Origin: Bifiguratus adelaidae
Lineage: Eukaryota > Mucoromycota > Endogonomycetes > Endogonales
Direction: 5' to 3'
Assembly: GCA_002261195.1 (NCBI GenBank)
Contig: MVBO01000002.1
Span: 326,806-390,805, forward strand
DNA length: 64,000 bases
Part shown: positions 1 through 10,677 of the stretch, in pieces
How positions within the stretch are numbered: the first letter of the stretch is position 1
Layout of the letters: the number at the start of each line of letters is the position of its first letter
Position numbers and translations under genes: made by a program
The notes under the pieces: generated by a model
What the model was told of the DNA's origin: nothing
The model's database searches: none
The model's input: the letters and a program-made list of their open reading frames with translations, nothing else

Positions 1-1665
1 GGCGCACAGCAAGCATCCTCCGAGCAGAGTAAAAGACGTCGTCAAGGTGTCGATTTGGTCAAGGTGGAACAGTGCCATACAATGGCGAAGGATATTGTCA
101 ATCTATATGCCTCCATCATCGCCAAACACTTTACGCTCGATGATCTCGTTGATCTATCGGCTGAATCCACACGACCATTACCGTTTTTTCTACCCGAAAA
201 CACAGATTCAGTAACGACTGGTTATTTCCTTACCAAGATTATTACAGAACTCGCAAACTGTGTCAACGATATCAATGCCATAAACATGGCTGGAGAAGCA
301 TTTGCTGGACTGACGAGAATGATGGAGGATGTCAAGGTGCAATTCCTGGAGATAATATGTGAGACCTGGGCGCGAGGTAAGTCAGCTACGATCAAAAAGC
401 CCAAAATAGCACTAACGGGTGTTCTTAGATGCGAAAACATTCTATTTGCTGGAAAATTGGGTACTCGATTCAGAAAATAGTCAAGTTACCCTCTTTCTGA
501 AGTCTTTCTATGCCTATCACAAATACTGCGCGCGTTCCGCATACAAGGTCGCCAGTCTTTCTGCTGTTAGCGAGAACTCTGATGATGTAAGTGTCAATGA
601 CGTGCTGTCAAGACATGGCTAATGTGACGTTCATAGGAGAATCTTATAAAGCCCGAACATCTGACAAAGATCAAGGGCTCGTTCTTGGATTCCATCTACT
701 CCTTCCTCGATGGCCTAGTCCACCTAGCCTTCTCAGATTACAGCCCTTTAGAGTCCGACACGGAAGATGTCATCTTGGGTCGTGGCCGTGTAGATATATC
801 ATCGCAAGATGCCCGCGTGCTGCTTACGGTCAGCAATCTTGCACAACTCAAGCGGGGAACGATACCACAACTCGTCAGCTTATTTGAATCGGCCTACAAG
901 ATTAATATGGCTGATGAGCTCAAAGTAAGGCATTATACATTTCGGTTGATCTCTTGTGCTCAACTTCGCTCTAGACCTTGACGGATGTTGTCGACCAACT
1001 CGATGGCATCTTGTTTGATGATTTCGTCAAGCGAACGTCAGCCGCCTTGAGTCAAATTGTTAAGCGAGGTATCTTATACGGTGGAGTGGACTGGTTCAGC
1101 ATCTCAAAACCGACGGGTATGTCGCCGGACTGCATATGGGTTAATTTTATACTCACTCTATTTGATAGAGGTGCATCCTTTTGTGTACGAGGCTTTGCTA
1201 AAATTGGTCATGGTGCATTCACAAGTGACAGATATAGCCAAGTCTCTATTGTATCGAGCATTGTCGTCCTCGTTGGATAGTATGGCACAGGATTGCTTAG
1301 AATGCTTCCGACAAATCGACAAATTCGGCATGGGCGGCATGCTACAGGTATTGCTTCGCGTCGGCGATTGACAACGGCCTTCTAACTCATTATTGTAGGC
1401 TACATTGGAGATCGAATTTATGCATCAGACTCTTTCTCAGTATGTCACCCCAACAGCGGCCGAAACGCTGCAACAGATTTACGCGACGATCGAGAAAGCC
1501 TATGATTCCAGTCAACAATCCCAATCCAATCTTCAATCAGAACTCGCGAGCGTCAAAGCACTTTTAGTTGAAAGCCGAAAATCGACCGTCATTCAATTCA
1601 TGTGCTTTAAGCAACCAAAGCAACCACCAAAGAAGTCGAGTGCACGCGATGGCACGGCCATCTGA
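1..1665 (+). CDS. SEC5: Exocyst subunit Sec5, C-terminal part (5' truncated by window edge)
   Basis: Sec5 is a subunit of the exocyst, which tethers secretory vesicles to the plasma membrane. The reading frame is open from base 1, so the N-terminal half lies outside the window. Exons read as 1-376, 429-586, 637-924, 975-1116, 1169-1347 and 1399-1665, all with GT-AG introns of about 50 nt and consistent phase. The diagnostic stretch is in exons 5-6: VHPFVYEALLKLVMVH, then FGMGGMLQATLEIEFMHQTL, then YVTPTAAETLQ and an ending of the type ESRKSTVIQFMCF, which is how fungal Sec5 proteins close. The tail after that is short and basic. The next gene is on the same strand about 390 bp away, so they are separate units. 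Identification rests on recognised family residues; confidence is high for the family. Confidence 0.9.
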
Positions 1666-2056
1666 GGTCAAGGTCATTTATATTGCCATAAATGTCAATC
1701 CAAGATGCTTGCGTCATCATTTTCCCCTGATTTGACAGTGCCCCGTGCTCTCCTTGTGCCGGGCTCTCCTTACCTTCCAGCCTCCCACTACGGCGGTAGT
1801 GTATGCCATATCGGCTGCCACATTGTTCACTTGGCAAATTAATCACTCGACAGCAGTGCCTACAGCCACGAGCAATTGTTCACCGTCGAGTTTTCGGGCA
1901 AGAAGAGCAAGTGCGAGCTTAATCCGTGGCGAGCAGATTCGTGAACCATCGCACAACGTCAACAACGGACAATTAGTATTTGACATCCGGAAGTGTTGCG
2001 CCTCTTTGTAATATCTTGGATTTGCTGTGTGGGGACGTGCAGCCAACGCTTTCAAC
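1666..2056. other. Intergenic: SEC5 3' flank and phosphatase promoter
   Basis: No supported gene. Open frames here lack an ATG and overlap on both strands. The stretch must hold the SEC5 terminator and the promoter of the downstream phosphatase. Confidence 0.6.
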
Positions 2057-3896
2057 ATGACTGAAAGCCGACAGCATTTAACGCGCAAGTGCAAAAAGTC
2101 TTACGGTTCGCCAACACTTGCGCATGCCCCTGTTCCACAAGGTCCATTGATGGGCGAGAATCAAGTGCCTTCGTCCCCGCAAGACATGATAATAGATTCT
2201 GACGACATTGATGTCGAAACACCACCACCATCGCCTGGACGCTCCAATGCCCACATGCGCTCGCTACCTTCGTCACCACCGTCTGACAGCGACGATATTG
2301 TGATTCATCACCATTCTCCTCGGCCTAGACGAACCCGCTTATTCGACAAACACGTCGCTGACCTTGCTCCACCGAGCCCTCCACCTTCGTTGAACTCTAG
2401 CTCGCCATCTCCTCCAAGCTCACCTGTTGTCAAACCGGCGAAATCGAAGTTAGCCCAAAGTTTAATACCCGCAGCAGAACCGATGAAAATGACGGATTCC
2501 ATGATATCAGCAGCAACGCCGGACGAAACCGGTCTTGAATCCACCAACGAGGTCAATGTCACGACCAAAAGTCGTCGATCCAGAGGTCATCATTCACACT
2601 ACCTACGACCTCGGCCGACGGCATCCGTACGTCGCAATTATCTGAGGGCGCCCGTCCAGCTTGCAGAGTCAGCAGAAGAACTAAGTGTAGGCTTGAGTTC
2701 AGCATGGTGGAGACGAAAAGAAGCCGAGGCGGCTGGTATGAGTGCTGCGCGCGAGTCCAGTGTGGATACGAATAGATCAAGTGAGGGAGACGGCGAAAAT
2801 AATGGATTCACCGTCGACGATACATTGGAACAGCTGGAAGAGTACGTGCAGCAAGTGGGGCTTTTGTTCTGGCGTGCTCATTTGTTTCCTTTTTGTAGTC
2901 TAGAGTTGTCATTGCTGAACTGGTTGCGAAACACGGCAGGTTGGCCATCCATCCATGAGAGACTTCGGGCTTGTGGGTCGAATGGAAAGCCGTTGCTTCC
3001 AAAGAAGCGAGACAAGAAGCCGACAATGGGTAAGTCATCAAAAGCCTGCGGCAATTGTGGTAACTAATGATCATGTGCAGTGCTGGACTTGGATGAGACT
3101 CTTGTGCATGCGTATTGTAGAGATTCAGCTATACCTTCGCAACCTGACTTTGTTGTGCCGGTCAGCCTTGACTCCGGTCCGCCCAGTAGTGGGTCAGATT
3201 CCGAGGGTTACGACAGCGATTCCAGTATTGGGGGCATCGATGCGTCAATGCAGCCACGACGACGACATGCTCGTGGTTTGTCAACTAGCTCAATCGACGA
3301 AAACGAGATGAACGCGGCCGCTAGTTCTTTTATTGCCGCCAACCGTGGTGTTCCGGGCTCTTTCCGTCCAGGTGCACAGAGATTCCTGGAATGGGCATCA
3401 GCAAATTTCGAAGTTGTTGTCTGGACAGCTGGAACAGCTGATTATGCTAAGGGCGTCATGGATGTCCTCGATCCTGAGCGGCAATATGTCAGCCATGTCC
3501 TCAGTCGCGAAGTCTGCATACCGATAGCCCTCGGCGATACCCAGGTCATCGCTTACATCAAGGATCTGATGCTTCTTGGACGAGATCTGAGTAAAACTTT
3601 CATCATTGACAATACCCCTCATGGTAAGTACAAAGTAAACTGACATGCAAAATTGGTTTCTCAACCCGACCCTAGTTGCGACACTCAACATGTCTAACCT
3701 CATACCGATCGATTCCTTCTTTGGTGCCAACATGGATCATTCACTTGACGCATTGAAAGCATTTCTAGAAAGGCAAGGCGCCGCTTCTGTGATACAAGAA
3801 GGTGGAGATGTTCGTCGAGTGCTACATAGACAATTCGATCTGAAGAGAAGGTTGAGAGATAAGGTAGAGGAGTGGAAAGAGGCATGGGATGAATGA
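2057..3896 (+). CDS. FCP1/SCP-type (NIF domain) protein phosphatase
   Basis: A HAD-superfamily serine/threonine phosphatase of the FCP/SCP (CTD small phosphatase) type, 559 aa. Exons are 2057-2841, 2899-3029, 3081-3623 and 3676-3896. The first ATG in frame is at 2057. Residues 1 to about 260 are disordered, rich in Ser and Pro (for example PPPSPPPSL). The catalytic DxDxT motif is seen as VLDLDETLVH, spliced across intron 2. Further motifs are VVVWTAGTADYAKGVMDVLD and FIIDNTPH. A Ser/Asp-rich insertion of about 60 residues sits between DLDETLVH and the rest of the domain. The last third ends in a charged helix. No membrane segment is evident, so a Nem1 role (lipin dephosphorylation) is possible but not shown; a Psr1- or SCP-like role is equally likely. 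Intron 1 (57 nt) is open in frame, so a retained form would add 19 residues. Confidence 0.85.
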
Positions 3897-4003
3897 GGAG
3901 AATAACGCGAGATCGTTTTCATATTGTACATATTTCGCAACAGATACCCGTGGATAGAGACATTCTATCTCACAAATTCTGTAATATACATGTTTGATAT
4001 AAC

Positions 4004-5383
4004 TTAGACCTTGGTCTCCTTGAGAGGCATCGCATGAACCTGAGATCGCTCAGTGATGACTCTGCGCCATCGCCAAGCGGCTCTCTTGAGTACCGCGATG
4101 CCATGTTTACCATAAGCATTCAAGGTAGCCCGCACATCGACTTCCATCATGGTCGCACAACCTAATGCCACCGTGCTGATACCAATCGCCAGCACCATAG
4201 GAGCCCACCACGGTAAGTGGGTTTTGGAAAAAACCCATTGCCCAGAAATCGTTATGCACGCCATGAACAAGCCGAAATTGGTCGGTTGCACTTGGGAAAT
4301 GGCAAAATACCCCAATGTCGACTGTTTGAGATATTCTTGCAAAAGCATAAACGAGACAAGAACGAGTGCAAAGATGGGATAGAAGTAGGCAGGTGGGATG
4401 GGCGTTTGTTTAGGAACCGTCAAAAATAAGGTGATGATTTTGGAGGTGACAACGGTTTCGGTGCTTATCAATGCCATCATAAATGTCGACATAACGAGAT
4501 GATGTATAGGTGATACTGTGCCAGCGCTTGCTGGGTATTTCTGATGAGCTGCTCTGTCTGACGTATTGATCGTGGCATGATGTCGATTAATAGTGGAATG
4601 AGGTGAAAACGAAGTGAGTGGATGAGCGGATCCATCATCGGAGGCATCTTCCTGTGCATTCGTTGGCAAAATAGCCGTCACCTTTGCCTTGTCCGATAGT
4701 GAAATGCGTATGATGTAAAGATTGTACCCAATATAGAGTTGCAAGATGGTTAGGACGAGGAACCAGCCTCCCAGTCCTCCAAGCTTGCGCATCTCCCTAC
4801 TGAGACCAGAGAGACCAAATTGTCGTATATTTACCTTAATGCCGTCCTGCAAAGGCGTGTCACTACCCAAGTTACCAGCAAAGATGAGAATAACAACGCC
4901 TAAGCATATCCAAATGTAGCCGTGCTTTTGCGCGGCCGATATCTTTTCTCCCAGGACATCTCTAGCAAGAATAGCATTCGTAATGACACCAATGATGCCC
5001 AATGGCGTAACTACCTGTGGACTAGTCATAGACAGTGCCACCCAGTTACCTCCAATGTCGCCAAAATAAGTCAAAAAGAAGCCAAGGAGCCAAAGAGGAT
5101 CCAACAAGCGTCGATAGGGTCGTCTTGTCCCTGACCTTGCCTTGGCTGCAGGCTGTGTAGATGAAAGACGCGTAGACAATATAACTAGGGTCTGAACAAG
5201 GGAAGCGTAGACGTTGAAGCTTGCAGACGGTCGACTCTCCGTACCCTTTTGATCCTTGCGCGATGCCATTGTTGTAGATGGCACCGATGACTGGATTCCA
5301 TAGTTGATGGCAAGCTTCTGCAGCACATTGCCAGTGCCAATCAGCACATTGCCAGCCAACGCAAAGAGAAGGCCAACCAACAT
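4004..5383 (-). CDS. NIPA-family magnesium transporter (DUF803)
   Basis: Single-exon membrane protein of 459 aa. NIPA proteins move Mg2+ across membranes. Family marks are the N-terminal LLFALAGNVLIGTGNVLQK, the motif YFGDIGGNWVALSMTSPQVV, then TPLGIIGVITNAILARDVLGE, and later hydrophobic helices (VSFMLLQEYLKQSTLGYF, WVFSKTHLPWWAPMVLAIG). About nine transmembrane segments can be counted, split by a soluble loop around residues 230-290 rich in Ser, Thr and His. The ATG at 5383 opens directly into the first helix, which fixes the start. The start codon is only 36 bp from that of the divergent WD40 gene. Confidence 0.88.
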   Translation of the reverse strand: MLVGLLFALAGNVLIGTGNVLQKLAINYGIQSSVPSTTMASRKDQKGTESRPSASFNVYASLVQTLVILSTRLSSTQPAAKARSGTRRPYRRLLDPLWLLGFFLTYFGDIGGNWVALSMTSPQVVTPLGIIGVITNAILARDVLGEKISAAQKHGYIWICLGVVILIFAGNLGSDTPLQDGIKVNIRQFGLSGLSREMRKLGGLGGWFLVLTILQLYIGYNLYIIRISLSDKAKVTAILPTNAQEDASDDGSAHPLTSFSPHSTINRHHATINTSDRAAHQKYPASAGTVSPIHHLVMSTFMMALISTETVVTSKIITLFLTVPKQTPIPPAYFYPIFALVLVSFMLLQEYLKQSTLGYFAISQVQPTNFGLFMACITISGQWVFSKTHLPWWAPMVLAIGISTVALGCATMMEVDVRATLNAYGKHGIAVLKRAAWRWRRVITERSQVHAMPLKETKV

Positions 5384-5419
5384 AAGGTTCGAGTGTTCGA
5401 TTCCAGTCTATAATTTATC
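5384..5419. promoter_or_regulatory. 36-bp divergent gap between NIPA and WD40 start codons
   Basis: The two ATGs point away from each other with 36 bp between them, so the 5' leaders or promoters must overlap the opposite transcription unit. The NIPA start is firm because it leads into helix 1. The WD40 start could be an internal ATG further in, since its N-terminus is disordered. Confidence 0.55.
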
Positions 5420-8130
5420 ATGACCGCGTCGGGGTGGTCTATTCTATCCACGTCGTCCTTGCGCAAGGATAGGAGTGCAGCCTCGAAGGGGGATACACTG
5501 CAGGACTCTCCTGCAGCAGAAAGCCCGAACGGTGGAGAACACGATTTGGATGGGGATGACGAGCAAGTGATCGGGAATGGTTCTGCGGAGCGTGTCAAAA
5601 CTGCGCACATTACCGACCATGGTAGCAGTAATGGACGCGCCTTGGATGGTTCTCACAAGAGGGATTACCACGACACCGGCGCTTTGGAGCAAGGCTCGAA
5701 ACGCTTGCGAGCTGGAGCTCCATCGAATCACTCGGCAGAGGATAGGAGTGAAAATGTCTCGGGTGTCAGTCGCCAGCGAAGAGGTCGCTCAAGTGTTCGC
5801 AATGATGATTCTTCCAGCTTTTCGACGGATGATGACTCGGATGTGGAGATGAGTTCCAATTTCTCGTCCGAAGACATGCTGAGAAATCCCATCAAGGCAC
5901 AAGGTGAAATACACGACCTGTTACTCAAGGTAAGCTTCTGCAATACATATCGATCCATCCCTTATTGACCATCGTTGCGATTACAGCTCGAAAGGACGCG
6001 CGCAAAGTACGATCATTACGCGAACAGGCTCAAAAGGACAACAAAGATCATTCAACAGACCTGCTATAAATTGGAAAAGCGAGTACGCGTGGTAGCTGAT
6101 GGACTGACGAAGAGCGAGCACTTAGGCTATAGCACTCCTAGACTCAAGAGATCAGAGCAGCGGCCATCCCTGGAACGTTCTCGAGCCGTTGAACATGTTC
6201 CTCAAGACAATTGTTCCATGTGGGGACCACCTTCTAATCCATATCCTTCAGGCAGAGGACCGGAGCAGCAAGGTTCAGACCGTGAGGTAATTGATTTGAT
6301 TGACCGACAGATACTCATTGCCAACTCAGAGATGGTCTGGTCTGAACAATCAGGGAGGTTCTGTGGCAGATCCAAACAAAGCATTCCCCGACGGCAAGCC
6401 TCGCGCATTATCATCTCGCTTGCCTGCGAAAGGTCTTCAGCCGCGTTCCCAATCACCACCTTCTCCATCGTCACCTACACAAGCTACCCACGATACGCGT
6501 GATGTCCGAGAATCACGCGACCCACGCACATGGCGACCCAGCGTTGCATCCCCAACAGAGGAAAAGCGAGGTGTGCAGATTCCTGTTGCGCAGATGAGCA
6601 CCTGCGATGTTCTCTATAATCCAGTGCATGATCGAAAAAGAACCTTTGGCCGAAAACCTCGTAGTCTGATTGGTTACCCTAGTCGGGGAGACATAAGCGG
6701 CATGTGGAGTGATTTGTTGTTGACAAGCTCTCTTGATGGGTAAGCTATCGGACTATTGCCCTCACCGTGGCCGAAACGTCGAACTGATCCCCAGTCCCTT
6801 TCAGTGACATGCAGTTTTGGGATTCCCAATCACGGAGGTATGTCAACGATGGCTGAAATGTATTTCACTTCTTCGTACCATCCGTATACTAACACAACAC
6901 ATAGCGTACTGAACACAATTCCAAAGAACGTGGTGAGGAAGCCCTGGCCCGAGGACATTGCCTGGGTGTCCGACCGAACTATTGCCGTTGGAGCTGCAAG
7001 CAGCGAGAAGAGTGACACTCAACCGGGAGGAAAGCAAGTGAGCTTGATCAATGTCCACGGTGTTTCAAAAGCCAGTGTGCGTTACGAAATACAACATCTG
7101 CCCCATGCTGGTCATGAAAAGGGATTAACAGTGGTGGCACCGATGGCAGTCAAGTCATCGCCGAACCAAGAAACTCTGAGCTTCTTGACAGGTGGGAACG
7201 ATCACGTCATCGTGAGTGGAATCTGGAGACATCTCGCGAGGTTTTGACTTAATCCGTCTCTTGTAGCTTCAATGGGATATGACTCGCTATGAATCGGATA
7301 TGCCGTACCGGCTGTACTCGGTTCAACCCGTGCACACTAAACATACCAGCGCTGTCCACGCCATTAGCTTCGACCGACAACGTGGAGTCTTGTGGAGCGG
7401 TGGTGCCGATTGCCGTTTCTTGGGCTGGAACATGGCACGGGGAGCCTTGACTGAAGCCGACACGAAATTCACAGAGCGGGTAAGTGCATATTCAGACATA
7501 ACGCAATGATGCCTGACCTTTTGCATAACTTAGGTCAATCACATCTTGCGGAACCCCAAAGACAATGATCTCTTCTTGATCAAGTGAGTGATCTTCTAAC
7601 CTTTGATATGTCTTGTTGCTAATCAGCGAGCGCATTAGTCTCTCCTCCAAAAGCAAGCAATTTAAGCTCTTCGACTCTCGATTACCGCTCACAAGGTCGA
7701 ACAGCGGCGCTGCAGATAACTCAAAGGGCATAGTACTGGAGTTTGGCTTCCAACAAGAAGATAATGTCTCGCGCTATATCGCGCCCTGTTGGCACGACAA
7801 TGGGTATATGTAGCTACAGAAGAGATCTATTCATTCAAACTTACCATTGTGCAGTTACCTTATCAACATGGGAACACACGCCGACGGCAAGGTCCTCTTT
7901 TGGGATATTCGCTATACCGGGGTCTCTCGGGGACCGGCGACGAATTTCGATATCCCGCACGGTTGGTTGTCGATGAACTTTTCTCAGCACATCTCTAACA
8001 CATTGCTCTTTCAGGGAAACGCGTGTTTAAGTCGCTTTTCTTACCGAATAGGCACACTCTAGCGAGCATTTCTGCGGATCTAAGTATGAGATTTACAGAC
8101 TATACTGTGGATAAAGATCGAGCGGTCTAG
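5420..8130 (+). CDS. WD40-repeat protein with long disordered N-terminus
   Basis: A 740-aa protein in ten exons: 5420-5929, 5987-6286, 6330-6739, 6805-6837, 6905-7211, 7267-7479, 7534-7583, 7627-7803, 7855-7961 and 8015-8130. Residues 1 to about 170 are disordered and acidic/Ser-rich. A short coiled coil follows (LERTRAKYDHYANRLKRTTK). The second half carries WD40 blades that end in typical WD-like motifs: DMQFWDSQS, LQWDMTRYE, FLGWNMARG, FKLFDSRLP and VLFWDIRYT. Two introns (6287-6329 and 7584-7626) are only 43 nt, and exon 4 is only 33 nt, yet removing them restores the WD motifs exactly. I do not recognise the orthologue; it is a scaffold protein by fold. It ends 136 bp from the convergent methyltransferase. 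Confidence 0.8.
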
Positions 8131-8266
8131 AGCAGCATTTGCATTGTGCATAAACGGCACCATTTCCACCTCTGCCAGTTTGTGTTCTCATTTATCAAAA
8201 TAGAATCGCCTTCTCGAACACTCATACATAGTGTTTTGGATATATCGATACATGGGTATTTTGAGT

Positions 8267-9587
8267 TCACACAGACTGTGAACTGCTGTTTGGCGCTTTT
8301 GTTATTTGAGCATAGGCCCAGTGTTGACCGAGATATGTCATATGTTCGCGACACTCGGCCTCGCACTGCTCAATCTTGCTTTCCCATTCCCCTGGCGAGA
8401 TCCCTCGGACTTTGACTTGCCATACCTTCATTGCTTGTAAGGCGTTTCTCATGGCTTCCCAAGATAGTCGTCCCACCACTCCATTCCATCCTATGGCCAT
8501 GGGCACACACTCACTCGCTGGCAGGATGGTGCCCGTCGTGGTTTTGGAGAGAAGTGCCGGCAGTTCTAGTGCAATATCTGGATTGAGTCCGCGACCAATC
8601 ATACCTTGTCGCACTGTAAATCATTGCGTAAGCGGATTGATTCAGAAATAAGGTGTAACACCCTACCGCTGCCCATCAAGTCTTCATAGATGGGACCTCC
8701 CGAATGACTTGCCATCTCCGTCTGTAATGAAAGATTGACGTTGAGAAAGCTGAAGAATGCGTGCAGTCGTACACGTACCTCATGTAATTCAATGAATCCA
8801 CCGGATTTCACCACTCGACCTAGCTCCTTCATGTCAAAATCCCAATTCTCCTCAGTAAATGCTACCATCAGAAATCGCTGTATGATAAAGTCAAAGTAAT
8901 CATCGGGAAAGGGGAGGCGTTCAAGGACATTGCCGACATAGAAGTGCACATTGTCGAGCTTGACTTCGTCTGGGAATATAGGCGATATGTCAATGCCATA
9001 AAACTCTGATTCGGGGTATTGCTTGGCCATATCCTGAGATCTGCTTAGTCTCAACTGTTTGCAAACGCACCCGGAGCTCACTAGAATCCATGTTCCCGGA
9101 CCGCATCTGTGAGGAAAACAACGGGTAAATCTTACGTACAGCAGGTCGGTCGAGTACTCACCCAACATCCAAAACCTTGATGCCCCGGCTCAAACTCTTC
9201 TCGATCGGGGCCTTGAAAATGTCACTGTACAAGTCAGTCAGGGCCAAACAGTCACGCACGTACCCTCCAAGAACCTCCTTGAGAGCCCAGTGGTTGCGTG
9301 AAAGGCGTTTCGCTTCCTCGGCATCATTAGGAAGCATATAGGCTGCCGACTTGTCATCATTGTGAAATCGTCGCCCGCCCTCATATCGAAATTTTATGGA
9401 TTCTTTACTTGGTCGTGGTTCAGTGCTCTGCCCGGAACGGTCGGTATTGGATGCTTGCGTCGCCTGTTTCACTTGCGATACCGACTCGGATTCTTTCCTC
9501 CCCACACTCAAGCAGTTGCCCTAAGCCAGCTAATTTAGAAACCTGTCCATCTTACGGAGGGTATCTCCATTATCACGTCGTTACCAT
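8267..9587 (-). CDS. SAM-dependent methyltransferase, possibly N-myristoylated
   Basis: Class I SAM methyltransferase, 347 aa in this model: exons 9585-9587, 9162-9520, 9082-9106, 9034-side start 9033 down to 8779, 8721-8667 and 8613-8267. The family is common in basal fungi: RRFHNDDKSAAYMLPNDAEE followed by motif I VLDVGCGPGTWIL (spliced over a 25-nt exon), FYGIDISPIFP, and GGFIELHEV. No in-frame ATG exists in the second exon before the domain; the frame is closed upstream by a stop at 9521-9523. An ATG at 9585-9587 followed at once by GTAACG, with an acceptor at 9521-9522, gives an exon of one codon and a protein beginning MGNCLSVGRK, an N-myristoylation plus palmitoylation type signal. The start is inference; the catalytic part is secure. 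Substrate unknown. Confidence 0.82.
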
Positions 9588-10677
9588 TTGACTAAGACAA
9601 GCACCAGGAGCGGGTAAGACCAGGAGGAAGAAGGCAGTGGGTCAGATGGGTTACCGCGATCGACGCTACTCTACTGTGTAACCTTGAGACGTTACACGCG
9701 CACGCATCCGAACAATGGTCCCTGAAGACTTTACTCTGGCCAACAAGCACAGCGAATCAAGGTGACTGCATGAACGCGAGTGTCTAGAATCGTTAAATTT
9801 CGCTCTGTTTTGGATTCGGCAGTAAAGATATCCCGCGAGATAGACCCTGGAAATACAGGCTGGAACAGTGTTCGAGCGATGCAGCAAGCGATAATGCTAT
9901 ACTGCCTATCTCGCTCCCATCAACTTGGCCACCATGACTCTGTGCAATAGATTTTCCGTCAAGTCTTACACATTCGTAGTCTGATAGGAATTACAAACCC
10001 TATCACTGAGTAGGCACACAACATCGGAAACCAGCGATCGTTCGAACAAGGGCATAGAACGGCTCGTCTTTTAGGATTCCGATGACAGACTTGACAAATA
10101 ACCATTTTGGAGCAAAGGTTCTAAACAGTCCCAAGGTCTTTGTTCCCACCCTTTGGATCGTGGTCTATCAACTGAAACATTAGCAGTCCTCATCCGCTGT
10201 TCCCACACACTCACCGAATGGGACGCCTCCTCGGACCCAGCTCCACTGCCAGACTGATTGGCTCTCCTGCCCGCGAAATTTAACTGGTACGCGCACGGAA
10301 CAGGCCAATCTCGTCAGTGAGTTTACCTTACCCAAACGCCGCCATGTAAAGGAGAAACACGATAAAAAAGGAATAGGTTGTGAGCGAAAAAGGAGAAAAA
10401 GAAAGGAATCCCAGGCGAGTGGAAATACCAACAAGGCTCGGAGTTCTAGGATCTCCAATCATCGCACAGATCTGTCACTGAAGCGGTACACACTGCGGAA
10501 TTCACTCAAAAAGAGCGTCACCGTTTCAAAGCCTCTCTGCCGTGTGTATACCCATACATACAGATTCAATCAGATATTACAAACCGCACTGCCAGCAACA
10601 TAAACAATCCATTTGAGAATGAGCTGCTCTTAATTTCCAAGGTTTGTTCTCTCCACTCCTTTAATGTCGAAGCCAGC
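9588..10677. other. Intergenic, divergent promoter region (about 1.1 kb)
   Basis: Lies between the methyltransferase start (minus) and the Rua1-type regulator start (plus). Short open frames occur on both strands but start without ATG and show no family features. One GTTCGAAC string near 10040 resembles a tRNA T-loop but no cloverleaf could be drawn. Probably the long promoter and leader of the transcription factor. Confidence 0.6.

Noticed and set aside
5384-5412. GTTCGATTCC resembling a tRNA B box
   Set aside because: No T stem and no upstream tRNA body; the flank is NIPA coding sequence.
6238-6246. ATATCCTTC inside the WD40 gene
   Set aside because: It sits within an open exon, has no matching branch site nearby and its removal breaks the frame.
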